A stretch of DNA of 64,000 nt from Dryocosmus kuriphilus (GCA_038277395.1 CM076196.1:87609786-87673785), one strand, 5' to 3'. Shown: positions 47,998-60,702, counted from the stretch's first letter. Numbers and translations: made by a program. The notes: generated by a model not told the origin, from the letters alone.

Positions 47998-49122
47998 ACC
48001 TTCTCATCTCAATGAGAAGGTATTAGTTTTATGTGAAAACTGACTTTCGCGGATTTCATGAAATCTCCACGTTTCATGACCTCCTGAATCCGAAAAAACA
48101 TGTTTTACGTTGGTGTCTGTCTGTCGTTGTTGTCGTCGTTGTTGTTGTCGTCGTTGTTGTTGTCGTCGTTGTAATCTGTGAACACGATAACTTTCGAAGG
48201 ACTAATCGGATTGGGTTGCGCTTTAGCACACTTCTTTAAAGCATAAAAACTAAGGACGAGTTCGTTAACCAGCCACTTTTGACCAACGGTTATGGTTTTA
48301 TCCATCAAAAACGGTTTTCACAAACTAAAAAAATCCATTTTCCGGCTAAACTATAAGAGATACAAAAAAATGTAAGATAGTAAAATTGTTCAGCTCAAAA
48401 AGATCTACAACTTTTGCCTTAACCGTTTTTTGATAAAATGAAGGGTTTTTGTTTTAATCAAGAAAACGCTATTAAAATTTAAAAACTCTGGTTTCCTGCC
48501 AAAATATTCAAGATAAAGAAAAATAGTAAAGAACAAAGTTGTTAAATTTAAAAAGATCTACAAATTTTGTTTAAACCATTTTCTGATAATATGCACGGTT
48601 TTTGTTTTAATCGATAAAACGTTATTAAAAATCAAGGTTTTCAAATTTGCCGCTAAACTATGCAAGATACGGAAAATAATAATAAAGAAAGTTGTTCACC
48701 TCAAAAAGGTCTACAAATTTGCACTCTATCATTTTCTTGATCAGACGCGTAGTTTTTGAGTTATTCGTGAAATATGTTAATTCGTATAAAAAAATCTACT
48801 TTTCCGCAAAAGTATGCGAGATACGTGAAAATATCAAGAAGCAGAATTATTCACCTTCCAAGGACCTACAAATTCCCTTCAAACCATTTTTTGATACAAC
48901 CCATACTTTCTTCATTAAACGTATAATACCGTTCTTTTAATCAAAAAATACATTACTATACAGTCAATAAAAAGTTATTAAAAGTTATTGAAAAATCTGC
49001 CCGCTACTCAGGCGCATTCTCATCACCTGTCTCGCGCTCACCAATCAATGAATTTATATCTAAAACGTAAATTTCTTCATTTTTTACACAGTTTGGCTGA
49101 AAAATGCAATTGTTTTATTATT
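47998..49122 (-). repeat. Composite element copy 7 (tandem unit 2)
   Basis: Nearly identical to copy 6 over its whole length of 1125 bp, including an identical open frame 1126 bp away. Recent tandem duplication. Confidence 0.93.
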
Positions 49123-49620
49123 ACATTCTCATGTCAATGAGAAGGTGTTAGTTTTATGTGAAAACTGACTTTCGCGGATTTCATGAAATCTCCACGTTTC
49201 ATGACCTCCTGAATCCGAAAAAACATGTTTTACGTTGGTGTCTGTCTGTCGTTGTTGTCGTCGTTGTTGTTGTTGTCGTCGTTGTTGTTGTTGTCGTCGT
49301 TGTTGTCGTCGTTGTAGTCTGTGAACACGATAACTTTCGAAGGACTAATCGGATTGGGTTGCGCTTAGCACACTTCTTTAAAGCATAAAAAGTAAGGACG
49401 AGTTCGTTAACCAGACACTTTTGACCAACGGTTATGGTTTTATCCATCAAAAACGGTTTTCACAAAATAAAAAAATCCATTTTCCGGCTAAACTATGAGA
49501 GATACAAAAAAAGTGTAGCGCGAGTCAAATGTCGAGCGCGAAGCGCGAGTGCCAACAGACGCGCGCCCTAGGCGCGCTCATACTTCGCGCGATGAGAATG
49601 TGCCCGCGAAGCGGGCAGAT
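49123..49620 (-). repeat. Composite element copy 8 (truncated, GC end)
   Basis: Third tandem unit. It breaks after about 390 bp straight into the GC-hairpin module (49515-49620), which ends GATGAGAATGTGCCCGCGAA and a T run. Confidence 0.9.
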
Positions 49621-49639
49621 TTTTTTTTTAGAATTTTAA

Positions 49640-49907
49640 GGAATGGAGTCTACTTTAATCCTTTTACAGAAAACTTTGACCTAAAATGTATATCGAAGGA
49701 GATATTTCACAAAAAGAAAAATGAAAATATTTTTCTAACCAAAAACTGACTTCTGAAGCTCATATCTCATGAACTATTAGAGATGAAACATTCTTTTTTT
49801 TAAATTTACAGATGATTTTATACACTTTGATTTCTTTATCACTATTTTAGGCGCTGAATGATGTAAGAGGGAGAAATTACCAAAAAACTCAATTTTTTAC
49901 TCATTTT
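49640..49907 (-). repeat. Right member of an inverted pair of about 270 bp
   Basis: Inverted partner of 45773-46040; begins GGAATGGAGTCTACTTTAAT right after the composite-element end at 49620. Confidence 0.85.
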
Positions 49908-49930
49908 CAACATTTTTTAATGTGTTAGGA

Positions 49931-50110
49931 TACAGAGATGGGAAGTAACTAGTTACTTTTAACTAGTGACTCTAACTAGTTACTTTTTTTGTAACGATGG
50001 TGGTAATGATGTTATTTTTGTAAACAAGTAGCTACTTACTAATTAGTTACATTTTGTTCAGTAACGGTGACTGTAAAAATCGTAACTTTTTTATTTACTT
50101 TCAAAATGTA
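49931..50110. mobile_element. hAT-like terminal sequence, single end
   Basis: CAGAGATGGGAAGTAACTAG followed by repeated TAACTAGTTACTTTT motifs is typical of hAT-family ends. No matching right end was found, so it is a truncated or diverged copy. Confidence 0.45.
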
Positions 50111-51133
50111 GTTCACAAGTCTGTTTTTACATCAATTTGCAACAATTTGTTTATTCTAACTATTCGAATTGTATTGTCACTTTTATCGACCAATCGGTGA
50201 CCAGATCAGCGCTCGAAATGCTGTTTGGTGACAAACAGAACTAACCAGTAGTGTTAGCCGTAGGTACTTGATAATATGGTATAGGGGTGAGTCACCTCAA
50301 CTGCATAGGCTCCTCAACTGAATAATGCGTAAAAATAATATTATATTTGAATTAAACGAAGGGTTAGTATTTTTTTATAGGTAACATTATCAACGAGAGA
50401 TTGTACCATAATGTGTTTTACCACTTACTTGTCTTTATTAAATTAAAAAATTTTTTTAATGTGTTTTGTGCATGGCGAAGTAACCTTTACCCTCTGGTAA
50501 TTTTTCAATTTTTACTGAGATCAAATTTTTTTGAATTTTTTGTTTGTTCCTTGTATTCGCAGGATACTTGAGTTTAAAAATTTCCACAGAAGGAGTCTTC
50601 TAATTTTGAGAAACAATGTAATTAATATGTTTTTTATTGGCAGCGTCATGTGTCCCGATGTGGATAATTCGTGAAAGGTTAGATTTGTTTGCTGAAGTGA
50701 TTTTATTTATGTTGGTACTTTTGAGTGTTACGAACTAAGAAGTCAGAAGCAAATGAACGTATACCAACATGTACCTTGCCTACCTAATAATAATGGTAAA
50801 TACGTCAGAGGTTGGAGCCAACGTATTTTCGTTAAAATAATTTAAAATATTGTTTATATTAATAGAAAAACATTACAAGGTAAGAGTGCTGAATTGTTAT
50901 TTAGTGATATCAAGAGAAATATCTATCAATTAGTACTGTGACTACTGTAAAACACGATTATCCAGATCGTGCTCGAAGACCCTCATCTGGATAAAAGTGC
51001 GCTGGTTCTGAAAAAGATTAATTATGAAAACGTATCTGATTTAATCCATGTTACGATGCCTGTATTGTTTAAGTGAATGTTTAATCTTCAATATGGTACG
51101 TAATACTCTCCTTTTTTGCTTAAAATGTTGGTG
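50111..51133. other. No gene seen
   Basis: Mixed AT-rich sequence; no coding or repeat structure I can support. Confidence 0.45.
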
Positions 51134-51505
51134 AACGTTTTTTTTTTCGTATCTTGCATAGTTTAACCGGAAAATTGATTTTTTGATTTTGTGAAAACCG
51201 TTTTTGATGGATAAAACCATAACCACTGGTCGAAAACCGCTGGTTAACGAACTTTTCCTTACCTTCTACGCCTTAAAGAAGTGTGCCTAAGCGCAATTGA
51301 ATCCGATTAGTCCTTCGAAAGTTATCGGGGGAACAAACTACGACTACGACGACAACGATAACGACAGCGACAACAACGGCAGACAGACACCAACGTAAAA
51401 CATGTTTTTTCGGATTCAGAGAATCACGAAACGCCGAGATTTCATGAAATCCGCGAATGTCATTTTTCACATAAAACTAATACCTCCTCATTGAGATGAG
51501 AATGT
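51134..51505 (+). repeat. Composite element copy 9 (3' part only)
   Basis: Begins in the TTGCATAGTTTAACCGGAAA stretch and ends GATGAGAATGT (51495-51505). Short GACAAC-type tract at 51335-51380. Confidence 0.88.
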
Positions 51506-52460
51506 AAAAATAAAAATTGCATTTTTCAACCAAACTATGTAAAAAATTAAGAAATTCATGTTTTCGATATACTTTAATCGACTAGTAAGTATGAGAAACA
51601 TGATGAAAATGCCCCTGAGTAGCGGGCAGATTTTTCAATAACTTGTAATTACTTTTTATTAACTTTATGATAGTGTATTTTTTTAATTAAAACAACTGTC
51701 ATACGTGTCATGAATAAATTATGCGTTGGATCAAAAAATAGTTTTAAGCAAATTTGTAGATCTTTTTAAGATGAACAATCCTGCTTGCTAATATTTTCTC
51801 GTATCTCGCATAGTTTTGCTGAAAAGTGGATTTGTTTGTATTTAATAAAATATTTCACGAATAACTCAAAAACTACGCGTCTGTTTAATAAAACCATAGT
51901 TAGAATATTTGTAGATCTTCTTGAGATGAACTACTTTGTTTATTATCATTTTTTTTCGTATCCTGCATAGTTTGGTGGGAAATTTGAATTTTTTATTTTA
52001 AATAATGTTTTCTCGATTGAAACAAAAACCGTGCATTTGATCAAAAAATGGTTCAAACAAAATTCGTAGATTTTTTTGGGATGAAAAATTTTACTCTCGA
52101 CCGTTTTTTTTTTTTTGGTATCTCGCATAGTTTAGCCGGAAAATTGTTCTTTTGATTTTGTGAAAAACGTTTTTGATGGATAAAAATATAACCACTGGTC
52201 AAAAATTGCTGGTTAACGACTCGTCCTTACTTTTTGCGCCTCAAAGAAGTCTGCCATAGCGCAATCCAATTCGATTAGTCCTTTTAAAGTTGTCGTGGGA
52301 ACAGACGACGACGACAACGAAAACAACGACAACAGACAGACAGACACCGTCGTAAAACATGCTTTTTCGGATTCAGGGGATCATGAAATGTCGAGATTTC
52401 ATGAAATCCGCGAAAGTCATTTTTCACATAAAATAATACCTCCTCATTGAGATGAGAATT
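51506..52460 (+). repeat. Composite element copy 10, tandem with copy 9
   Basis: Starts with the TTGCATTTTTCAACCAAACT segment and CTGAGTAGCGGGCAGATTTT, has internal units of about 155 bp and ends GATGAGAATT at 52451-52460. Confidence 0.87.
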
Positions 52461-52827
52461 TAAAAACGTCAAGTGTCGATATTTTTTTTTAATGTTAAAA
52501 CTTTGAAAGTAATTAAAATTTTTTAAAGTTCTTAGGCTCATTTCTAAAGGAAAATATCCTATTGCTTAACAACATATTAAGATATTTTTTCGTCTTGAAT
52601 TCGAATGCGATGTCCATTTATTGTAAAAAAACTTTCATAAAGTTCGATATACGATTTCGAAACATTTTTTAATGCTGAATACGAAAACCTCCTTAATTTT
52701 GGGATATCTCAAATTGTTCTCGAAATAATCGAAAAAAACTGCCAAAATTAATCATAATGTTTCCAAGAAAAGTAGTTTGGCTTATAATTGTTCAATTTAA
52801 TATATTTATTTTGATATTAGTGCTTTT
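52461..52827. other. Spacer between composite copies
   Basis: AT-rich, no structure recognised. Confidence 0.5.
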
Positions 52828-53911
52828 ACATTCTCATCTTAATGAGAAGGTATGTATTAGTTTTATAAAAAAAATGAATTTCGCGGATTTCATCAAATCT
52901 CGACGTTTCGTGACCCCTGGATCCGAAAAAAACATGTTTTACGACGGTGCCTGTCTGTCTGTTGTCGTTGTCGTTGTCTTCGTTGTCTTTGTTGTCGTCG
53001 TTGTCGTTGTCGTCGTTCGAGTCTGTTCCCACGATAACATTCGGAGTACTAATCGGATTAGATTGCGCTTTGGCACACTTCTTTAAGGCATAAAAGGAAA
53101 GGACGAGCTCGTTAACGACCGGTTTTTGACCAGTGGTTATGGTTTTATCCATCATAGTCGGTTTTCACAAAATCAAGAAATCTATTTTCCGGATAAAATA
53201 TGCGAGATACAAAAAAAAAACAGTAGAAGGTAAAATTGTTCAGCTCAAAAAGATCTACAAATTTTGTATTAACCATTTTTTGATAAAATGCACAGTTTTT
53301 GTTTTAATTGAGGAAAAGTTATTAAAAATCAAAAATTCAAATTTCCTGCCAAACTATGCAAGATACGAAAAAAAATAATAATAAACAAAGTTGTTCAGCC
53401 TAAAAAGATCTACAAATTTGCTTTCTATCATTTTTTTGGACAGACGCGTAGTTTTCGAGTTAATCGTGAAATATGTTATGAAATATAAAGAAAACCATTT
53501 TTCAAGAAAACTATGAAAGATATGAGAAAATATTAACAAGCAGAGTTGTTCACCTTGGAAAGAGCTACAAAATTTATTTATAATACTCATCGTTTTACTT
53601 TTAAGAATCACAAAGAAGCTTTACCAATCTACAATCTGTTTAAAAAAAATTGAATTGTGGAGCGCGAAGCGCGAGTGTCACGATGAGAATGTATTCCTTA
53701 AGGTCGATAGATGTTTAAGTAAAATAATTTCTTTTGTAATTTTTAATAAAAAATTCAAATGTAATAATCTTATTAAAAGTAGGTGTTTTGAAATTTTAAG
53801 ACCCAAGTAACTAATACCGAGCACGATGTGCAAGGACCAAAAACATCCGAGCGCGAAGCGCGAGACTTAAATATATCGAAACACGAAGCGCGGCGCGCAG
53901 GGCGCGCGAAG
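52828..53911 (-). repeat. Composite element copy 11
   Basis: Starts ACATTCTCATCTTAATGAGA; GTTGTCGTTGTC tract at 52958-53018; GC-hairpin module at 53659-53911 with GAGCGCGAAGCGCGAG twice. Confidence 0.9.
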
Positions 53912-54370
53912 AGGTTTTTTTCTTTCGTTTTAGATAAAAATTATAAACTAATTTTGTCTTAACCAAAATTAATTTAACATTTCTTGAAATGGTAAAACAT
54001 GGTTTTCCTTATATGATGAGAAAATTTTTATTTCATTCTTATTCACCTTTATTTAGTACTTTCCTAAAAATTAGCGCTCCCTATTTTCACGAGAAAATTA
54101 GGATAAAATCATCAAAAATATTTTTTAATGTTTTATTAGTATTAAATATTTTAATTATAAAAACATTAACAAATTTGGCAAACTAAAATCAAAGCAATTG
54201 GGTAAAAATACAAAATAAACTTTAACTGAAAAAGTGGAGTAAAATTCTATTTTACTATAAAGAGGAATGAAAAAAACATTATTCAGTCCACTTTTTCAAC
54301 TTAAAGTTGAGCTTATACATCCGACGTATCACTTTTCTATTTTTCCTCGATTTTTCCACATTATTTTTTA
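53912..54370. other. Spacer, small inverted repeat
   Basis: AT-rich; AACTTTAACTGAAAAAGTGG (54216) and CCACTTTTTCAACTTAAAGTT (54290) are inverted, possibly a 0.1-kb MITE. Confidence 0.4.
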
Positions 54371-55157
54371 GCTTCTCATCTCAATGCGAAAGATCTTAGT
54401 TTTATGTGAAAACTGACCCGCGGATTTCATGAAAGCTCGACGTTTCATGATCCCCTGAACCCGAAAAAACATGTTTTACGACGGTGTCTGTCTGTCTGTT
54501 GTCGTCGTTTTCGTTGTAGACTGTGAACACGATAACTTTCGAAGGACTAATTGGATTGGATCGCGCTGTGGTACACATCTTTAAGGTCTAAAAAGAAAGG
54601 ACGAGTTCTTGAACCAGCATTTTTTTATCAACGTTTCTGGTTTTATCCATCGTAAGTTGTTTACAAAAATCAAAAATTCAAATTTTCCACCAAAATATGC
54701 AAGATACAAAAAAAATGAGAATGAACAAAGTTGTTCGCCTCAAAAAGATCTACAAATTTATTTCCTATCATTTTTCCGTAAATTCGTATAGGTTTTGAGT
54801 TATTCGTAGAATATATTATAAAATATAAAGAAATACACTTTTTAGCTAAACCATGCAAGATACGAGAAAATATTAAGGAACAAAATCATTCATCTTCGAG
54901 AGACCTACAAATTTGCTTAAAACCATTTTTTGATACAACGCATAGCTTTTGGATGAAACGTATAATAGTTGATTTAATCAAGAAAAACATTATCAGAAAG
55001 TTAATAACAAGTTATTAAAATTTATTGAAAAATCTGCCCGCTAATCAGGCGCATTCTCGCCACGCTTCTCACGCTTACCAGTCGATTAAAGTATATGAAA
55101 AACGTGGATTTTTTATTTTTTTACATCGTTTGGCTGAAAAATGCACTTTTTATTGTT
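54371..55157 (-). repeat. Composite element copy 12 (diverged)
   Basis: Starts GCTTCTCATCTCAATGCGAA, with the GGATTTCATGAAAGC block, a short GTCGTCG tract and an end of the AAAAATCTGCCCGCTAATCA type. Confidence 0.85.
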
Positions 55158-56440
55158 ACATTTTCATCTCAATGCGATGTATTAGTTTTATGTGAAAACT
55201 GACTTTCGCGGATTTCATAAAATCTCGACGTTTCGTGACCCCCTGAATCTGAAAAAAAATGTTTTACGTTGGTGTCTGCCGCTGTCGACGTGGTTGTCGT
55301 GGTCGTTCGGTATAGTCTGCAAACACCATACTTTCGAAGGTCTAATCGGAGTCGATTTCGCTGTGGCATATTTCTTTAAGGCTTCAAAAGAAAGGGCGGG
55401 TTCGTGAACCATCAATTTTTTATCAACGGTTCTGATTTTATCCCCCGAAAATGTTTTTTAAAAAATCAAACATTAAATTTTTCGCCCAATCTATGCCATA
55501 TGCGAAAAAAGTATTAAGAAACAAGGTTAATCATCTCAAAAAGATCTACACATTTTCTTATAGTCATTTTTCTATAAGATGCATAGTTTTTTCGTTATTC
55601 GTAGAAAATTTTATTAAATATTAGAAAATGCACTTTTCAGGAAAACTATGCAACATACGAAAAAAATGTTAAAAGGTAAAGTTATTTATATCGAAAAGAT
55701 CTACAAATTTGTTCTATAACATTTTTTGATACAATGCATATTTTTCGTTTTAATGGTCAACAATTTTGTTAATAAAAATCAAGAATTAAATTTTCCCACC
55801 AAACTATGCGAGGTACAAAAAAAATGTTAAGAAACGAAGTTGTTTATTTCAAAAATATCTACAAATTTTCTTTATACTTATTTTTAACACAAATAGTTTT
55901 TGGTTTCATCGTGAAAAATGTTATTAAAAATCATGAATTCAATTTTCCGTTGAAACTATGCGAGATGCGAAAAAAATGTGTAGGAGAAAAATTATTCACC
56001 TTAAAATGGTTTACAAATTTTTTGCAGAACATTTTTTGATGGGACTCACAATTTTTGTTTTTCTCGTGAAAAATGTTTCTAAAAATAAAAGAATTTTATT
56101 TTCTCTCAAGCTTCAAAAAGAAATGTCATGCTCTAGACAAACTTGATTCGAGTGCGAAGTGTGAGACACGCGATGAGAATGTATTTGTTAAAGCCGAAGG
56201 AGCTTTAACAAAAAATACAAAATTACCAAATTACACTGGTCAATGGTTTGAGCTTTCATTTCAAAAGGTCCATACATATACAAAAGTAGGGTGATGTATA
56301 AACACCGAGCGCATAGCGCAAGGTAAATAAAGTATCGAACGCGAAGCGCGAGTTAAATATATTATCGAGCTCGAAGCGCGAATTCCGACAGACGCGCGCT
56401 CATACTTCGCGCGATGAGAATGTGCCCGTAAAGCGGGCAG
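55158..56440 (-). repeat. Composite element copy 13 (diverged, GC end)
   Basis: Tandem with copy 12. More internal units (about five) than other copies; GC module at 56300-56440 ending GATGAGAATGTGCCCGTAAA. Confidence 0.85.
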
Positions 56441-56545
56441 AATTTTTCTTATCTTATTCTATATTATATTTATATCTATATTATTATTCTTATTCTATAG
56501 CTCTTTCTAGTGGAAAAATGTTTTTAAAAAAATTTTTTTTTTAAA

Positions 56546-57595
56546 TCTGCCCGCTTCGCGGGCACATTCTCATCGCGCGCTTCGCGCTCGGATGTTTTTG
56601 GTCCTTGCACATCATGCTCGGTATTCGTTACGTGGGTCTTAAAATTTCAAAACACCTATACTTTTAATGAGATTATTACATTTGAATTTTTTATTAAAAA
56701 TTACAAAAGAAATTATTTTACTTAAGGCTCTATCGACCTTAAGGAATACATTCTCATCATGACACTCGCGCTTCGCGCTCGAAAATTAAATTTTTTTTAA
56801 ACACATTGTAGATTGGTAAAGTTTTTTTGGCATTTTCCAAATTTTCACAATGCAGGATTTCGATTCTTAAAAGTAAAACGAGGAGTATTATAAATAAATT
56901 TTGTAGCTCTTTCCAAGTTGAACAATTCTGCTTGTTATATTTTCTCATATCTTGCATAGTTTTGCTGAAAAGTGGTTTTCTTTATACTTCATAAAATATT
57001 TCACGAATAACTCAGAAACCACTCGTCTGTTAAAAAAAATGATAGAGAGAAAATTTGTAGATCTTTTTGAGGTGCACAACTTTGTTTATTATCATTTTTT
57101 TCGTATCTTGCGTAGTTTGGCGGGAAATTTGAATTTTTAATTTTTAATAACGTTTTCTCGATTAAAACAAAAAACGTGCATTTTATCAAAAAATGGTTAA
57201 AACAAAATTTGTAGATTTTGTTGAGGTGACCAATTCTACCGTCCAACGTTTTTTTTATCTTGCGTAGTTTAGCCGGAAAATTGATTTTATGATTTTTTAA
57301 AAACCGTTTATGATCGATAAAACCATAACCACAGGTCAAAAACCGCTGTTTAACGAACTCGTCCTTACTTTTTAAGCCTGAAAGAAGTGTGCCAAAACGC
57401 AATCCAATGCGATCAGTCCTTCGAAAGTTATCGTGGGAACAGACGCCGACGACAACGAAAACGACAACAGACAGACAGACAACGTCGTAAAGCATGTTTT
57501 TTCGGATTCAGGGGGTCACGAAACGTCGAGATTTCATGAAATCCGCGAAAGTCATTTTTCGCATAAAACTAACCTTCTCATTGAGATGAGAATGT
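56546..57595 (+). repeat. Composite element copy 14
   Basis: Plus orientation, starts TCTGCCCGCTTCGCGGGCAC about 105 bp from the GC end of copy 13, so the two face each other. Ends GATGAGAATGT at 57585-57595. Confidence 0.9.
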
Positions 57596-58412
57596 AAAAA
57601 TGTAATCATTTTTGCTTTGCTAAATAAGTTTTATAAATATCTACTTCCGGTTCACTTCGCCCAAAATCCTTTCATGATTTTCATTTTCATCGACAATAAA
57701 GCATTATTGCCCAATTACTATATAAGTTATTTTGAGGGGACACCTTTTTCGAAGAAGGTACGTCCTTTTCTTAGAAGATCAAACATTCTTTCTATTTTTG
57801 TGAAGGCAAATTTTAGATTTCATACCTTATTTTATGCGATCGTTTACGAAAAAACAGTTCGTCACTTTAAATAATAAAAAGAAACTTAAGGGAATAGTTC
57901 TTAAAATCGCGAAATAGGATTTTCTTATATAGAGAGATATTTTCTTTACTTTTCATTTTTATGAATTTTAATATTGATAAAGATATATATATTTGGTAAC
58001 GATGTACATATACTTGTTTCTGAGACTTATACTCTACTAACTAATACTATCAAATTTCAGGTTTTATTATATTCTAAATCTTTCAACACGATATTGAGAT
58101 AAATCAGGAGGACTTGTAAAATTAAATAGGAAAAGTTTGTTTTTATGTCCGGGAAACAGTTTTATCAAAAGTAACCAACTGCTTTTGAAACCATTCAGTT
58201 TGAAAGTAGACAACCTCACCTGTGTCACCTAAAGTCCTAAATGGTTCACTTTAGTGTAGAAGGCGAGCGAAGCAAGCCTGTAAAAGTTGTAAATCGAATT
58301 GCCCTCGGAGATTGCCGACACACACGAAAATTGGGAAAAACGAAGAGACATAAATCCTTTTAAAAAAGGATTTTAGAAAATATAGCGATTTTAGAAAGTT
58401 GTGTAATATATT
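57596..58412. other. No gene seen
   Basis: AT-rich sequence between composite copies; one short open frame (57617-57874) without recognisable content. Confidence 0.45.
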
Positions 58413-59525
58413 ACATTCTCATCAGAGAAGGTATTAGATTTATGTAAAATTTGACTTTCGCGGATTTCATGAAATCTCCACGTGTTGAGACCCCCTGAGT
58501 CAGAAAAAACGGTTTTTACGACCGTGTCTGTCTGTCTGTTGTCGTTGTCGTTGTCGTTGTCGTCGTCGTCGTTGTCGTCGTCTGTGATCGCGATAACTTT
58601 CGAAGAACTAATCGGATTGGAGTGCGCTTTGGTACACTTCTTTAAGGGGTAAAAAGAAAAAACGAGTTCGTTAACCAGCGGTTTTTGACCAACAGTTATG
58701 GTTTTATCCATCAAAAACGGTTTTCACAAAATCAAAAAATCCATTTTCCGGCTAAACTATGAGAGATACAAAAAAAAATGTAAGAAAGTAAAATTATTCA
58801 CCTCAAAAAAATCTACCAATTTTGTCTTAACCGTTTTTTGATAATATGAACGGTTTTTGTTTTAATCAAAAAAACGCTATTAAAATTAAAAAACTCTGGT
58901 TTCCCGCCAAAATATTCAAGATACAAAAAATTGGTAAAGAACAAAGTTGTTCAATTCAAAAATATCTACCAATTTTGTTTTAACCATTTTTTCATAAAAT
59001 GCAAGGTTTTTGTTTTAATCGATAAAACGTTATTAAAAATAAAAAAAATTTCAAATTTCCGGCCAAAATATGCAAGATACGAAAAAATCATAATAAACGA
59101 AGTTGTTTAGCTCAAAAATATCTTCATATTTACTCCATACCATTTTCTCGAAAAGACGCATAGTCTTTAAGTTATTCGTGAAATATGTTAATTCATATAA
59201 AAAAATCCACTTTTCCGCAAGAGTATGCGAGATACGTGAAAATATCAAGAAGCAGAATTATTAACCTTCCAAAGACCTAAAAATTCTCCTGAAACCATTT
59301 TTTGATACAACCCATACTTTCTTCATTAAACGTATAATACCGTTCTTTTAATCAAAAAATACATTACTATACGGTCAATAAAACGTTATTAAAAGTTATT
59401 GAAAAATCTGCCCGCTACTCAGGCGCATTCTCATCACGTTTCTCGCGCTCACCAATCAATGAAATTATATCTAAAACGTAAATTTCTTCATTTTTTACAT
59501 AGTTTTGCTGAAAAATGCAATTTTT
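58413..59525 (-). repeat. Composite element copy 15
   Basis: Starts ACATTCTCATCAGAGAAGGT; GTTGTCGTC tract 58538-58580; ends just before the identical start of copy 16, 1113 bp away. Confidence 0.92.
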
Positions 59526-60702
59526 ACATTCTCATCAGAGAAGGTATTAGATTTATGTAAAATTTTACTTTCGCGGATTTCATGAAATCTCCACGTTTTG
59601 GGACCCCCCGAGTCAGAAAAAACGGGTTTTACGACCGTGTCTGTCTGTTGTCGTTGTCGTCGTCTGTAATCGCGATAACTTTCGAAGGACTAATCGGATT
59701 GGAGTGCGCTTTGGTACACTTCTTTAAGGGGTAAAAAGAAAGGAGGAGTTCGTTAACCAGCGGTTTTTGACCAACAGTTATGGTTTTATCCATCAAAAAC
59801 GGTTTTCACAAAATCAAAAAATCCATTTTCCGGCTAAACTATGAGAGATACAAAGAAAATGTAAGAAAATAAAATTGTTCACCTCAAAAAAATCTACAAA
59901 TTGTGTCTTAACCGTTTTTTGATAAAATGAACGGTTTTTGTTTTAATCAAGAAAACGCTATTAAAATTAAAAAACTCTGGTTTCCCGCCAAAATATTCAA
60001 GGTACAAAAAATTGGTAAAGAACAAAGTTGTTCAGTTCAAAAATATCTACCAATTTTGTTTTAACCATTTTTTCATAAAATGCACGGTTTTTGTTTTAAT
60101 CGATAAAACGTTATTAAAAATAAAAAATTTCAAATTTCCCGCCAAACTATGCAAGATACGCAAAAATAATAATAAACAAAGTTGTTCGCCTCAAAAAGAT
60201 CTACAAATTTGCTCTCTATCATTTTTTGAGCAGACGCGTAGTTTTTGAGTTATTCGTGAAATATATTATGAAATATAAGGAAAACCACTTTTCAGCAAAA
60301 CTATGCAAGCAGAATTGTTCACCTTGGATAGAGCTACAAAATTTATTTTATAAGACTCATCGTTTTACTTTTAAGAATCGAAAACCTGTATTGTGAAAAT
60401 TTGGAAAATCACAAAAAAACTTTACCAATCTACAATGTATTTTAAAACAATGTAATTATCGAGCGCGAAGCGCAAGTGTCATATGATGAGAATGTATTCC
60501 TTAAGGGCGATACAGCCTTAAGTAAAATAGTTCCTTTTGGAATTTTTAATTTAAAGGTTTATACGATCCATAAACACCGAGCGCGTAGCGCAAGGTGAAT
60601 AATGTATCGAGCGCGAAGCGCTAGTGCCAACAGACGCGCGCTCTAGGCGCGCTCATACTTCGCGCGAAGCGCGCGATGAGAATGTGCCCGCGAAGCGGGC
60701 AG
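59526..60702 (-). repeat. Composite element copy 16 with full GC module
   Basis: Same start as copy 15 but a very short GACAAC-type tract. Internal units of about 155 bp (AACAAAGTTG at 60021 and 60175). GC module 60458-60702 ends in the hairpin TGCCCGCGAAGCGGGCA and a T run. Confidence 0.92.
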
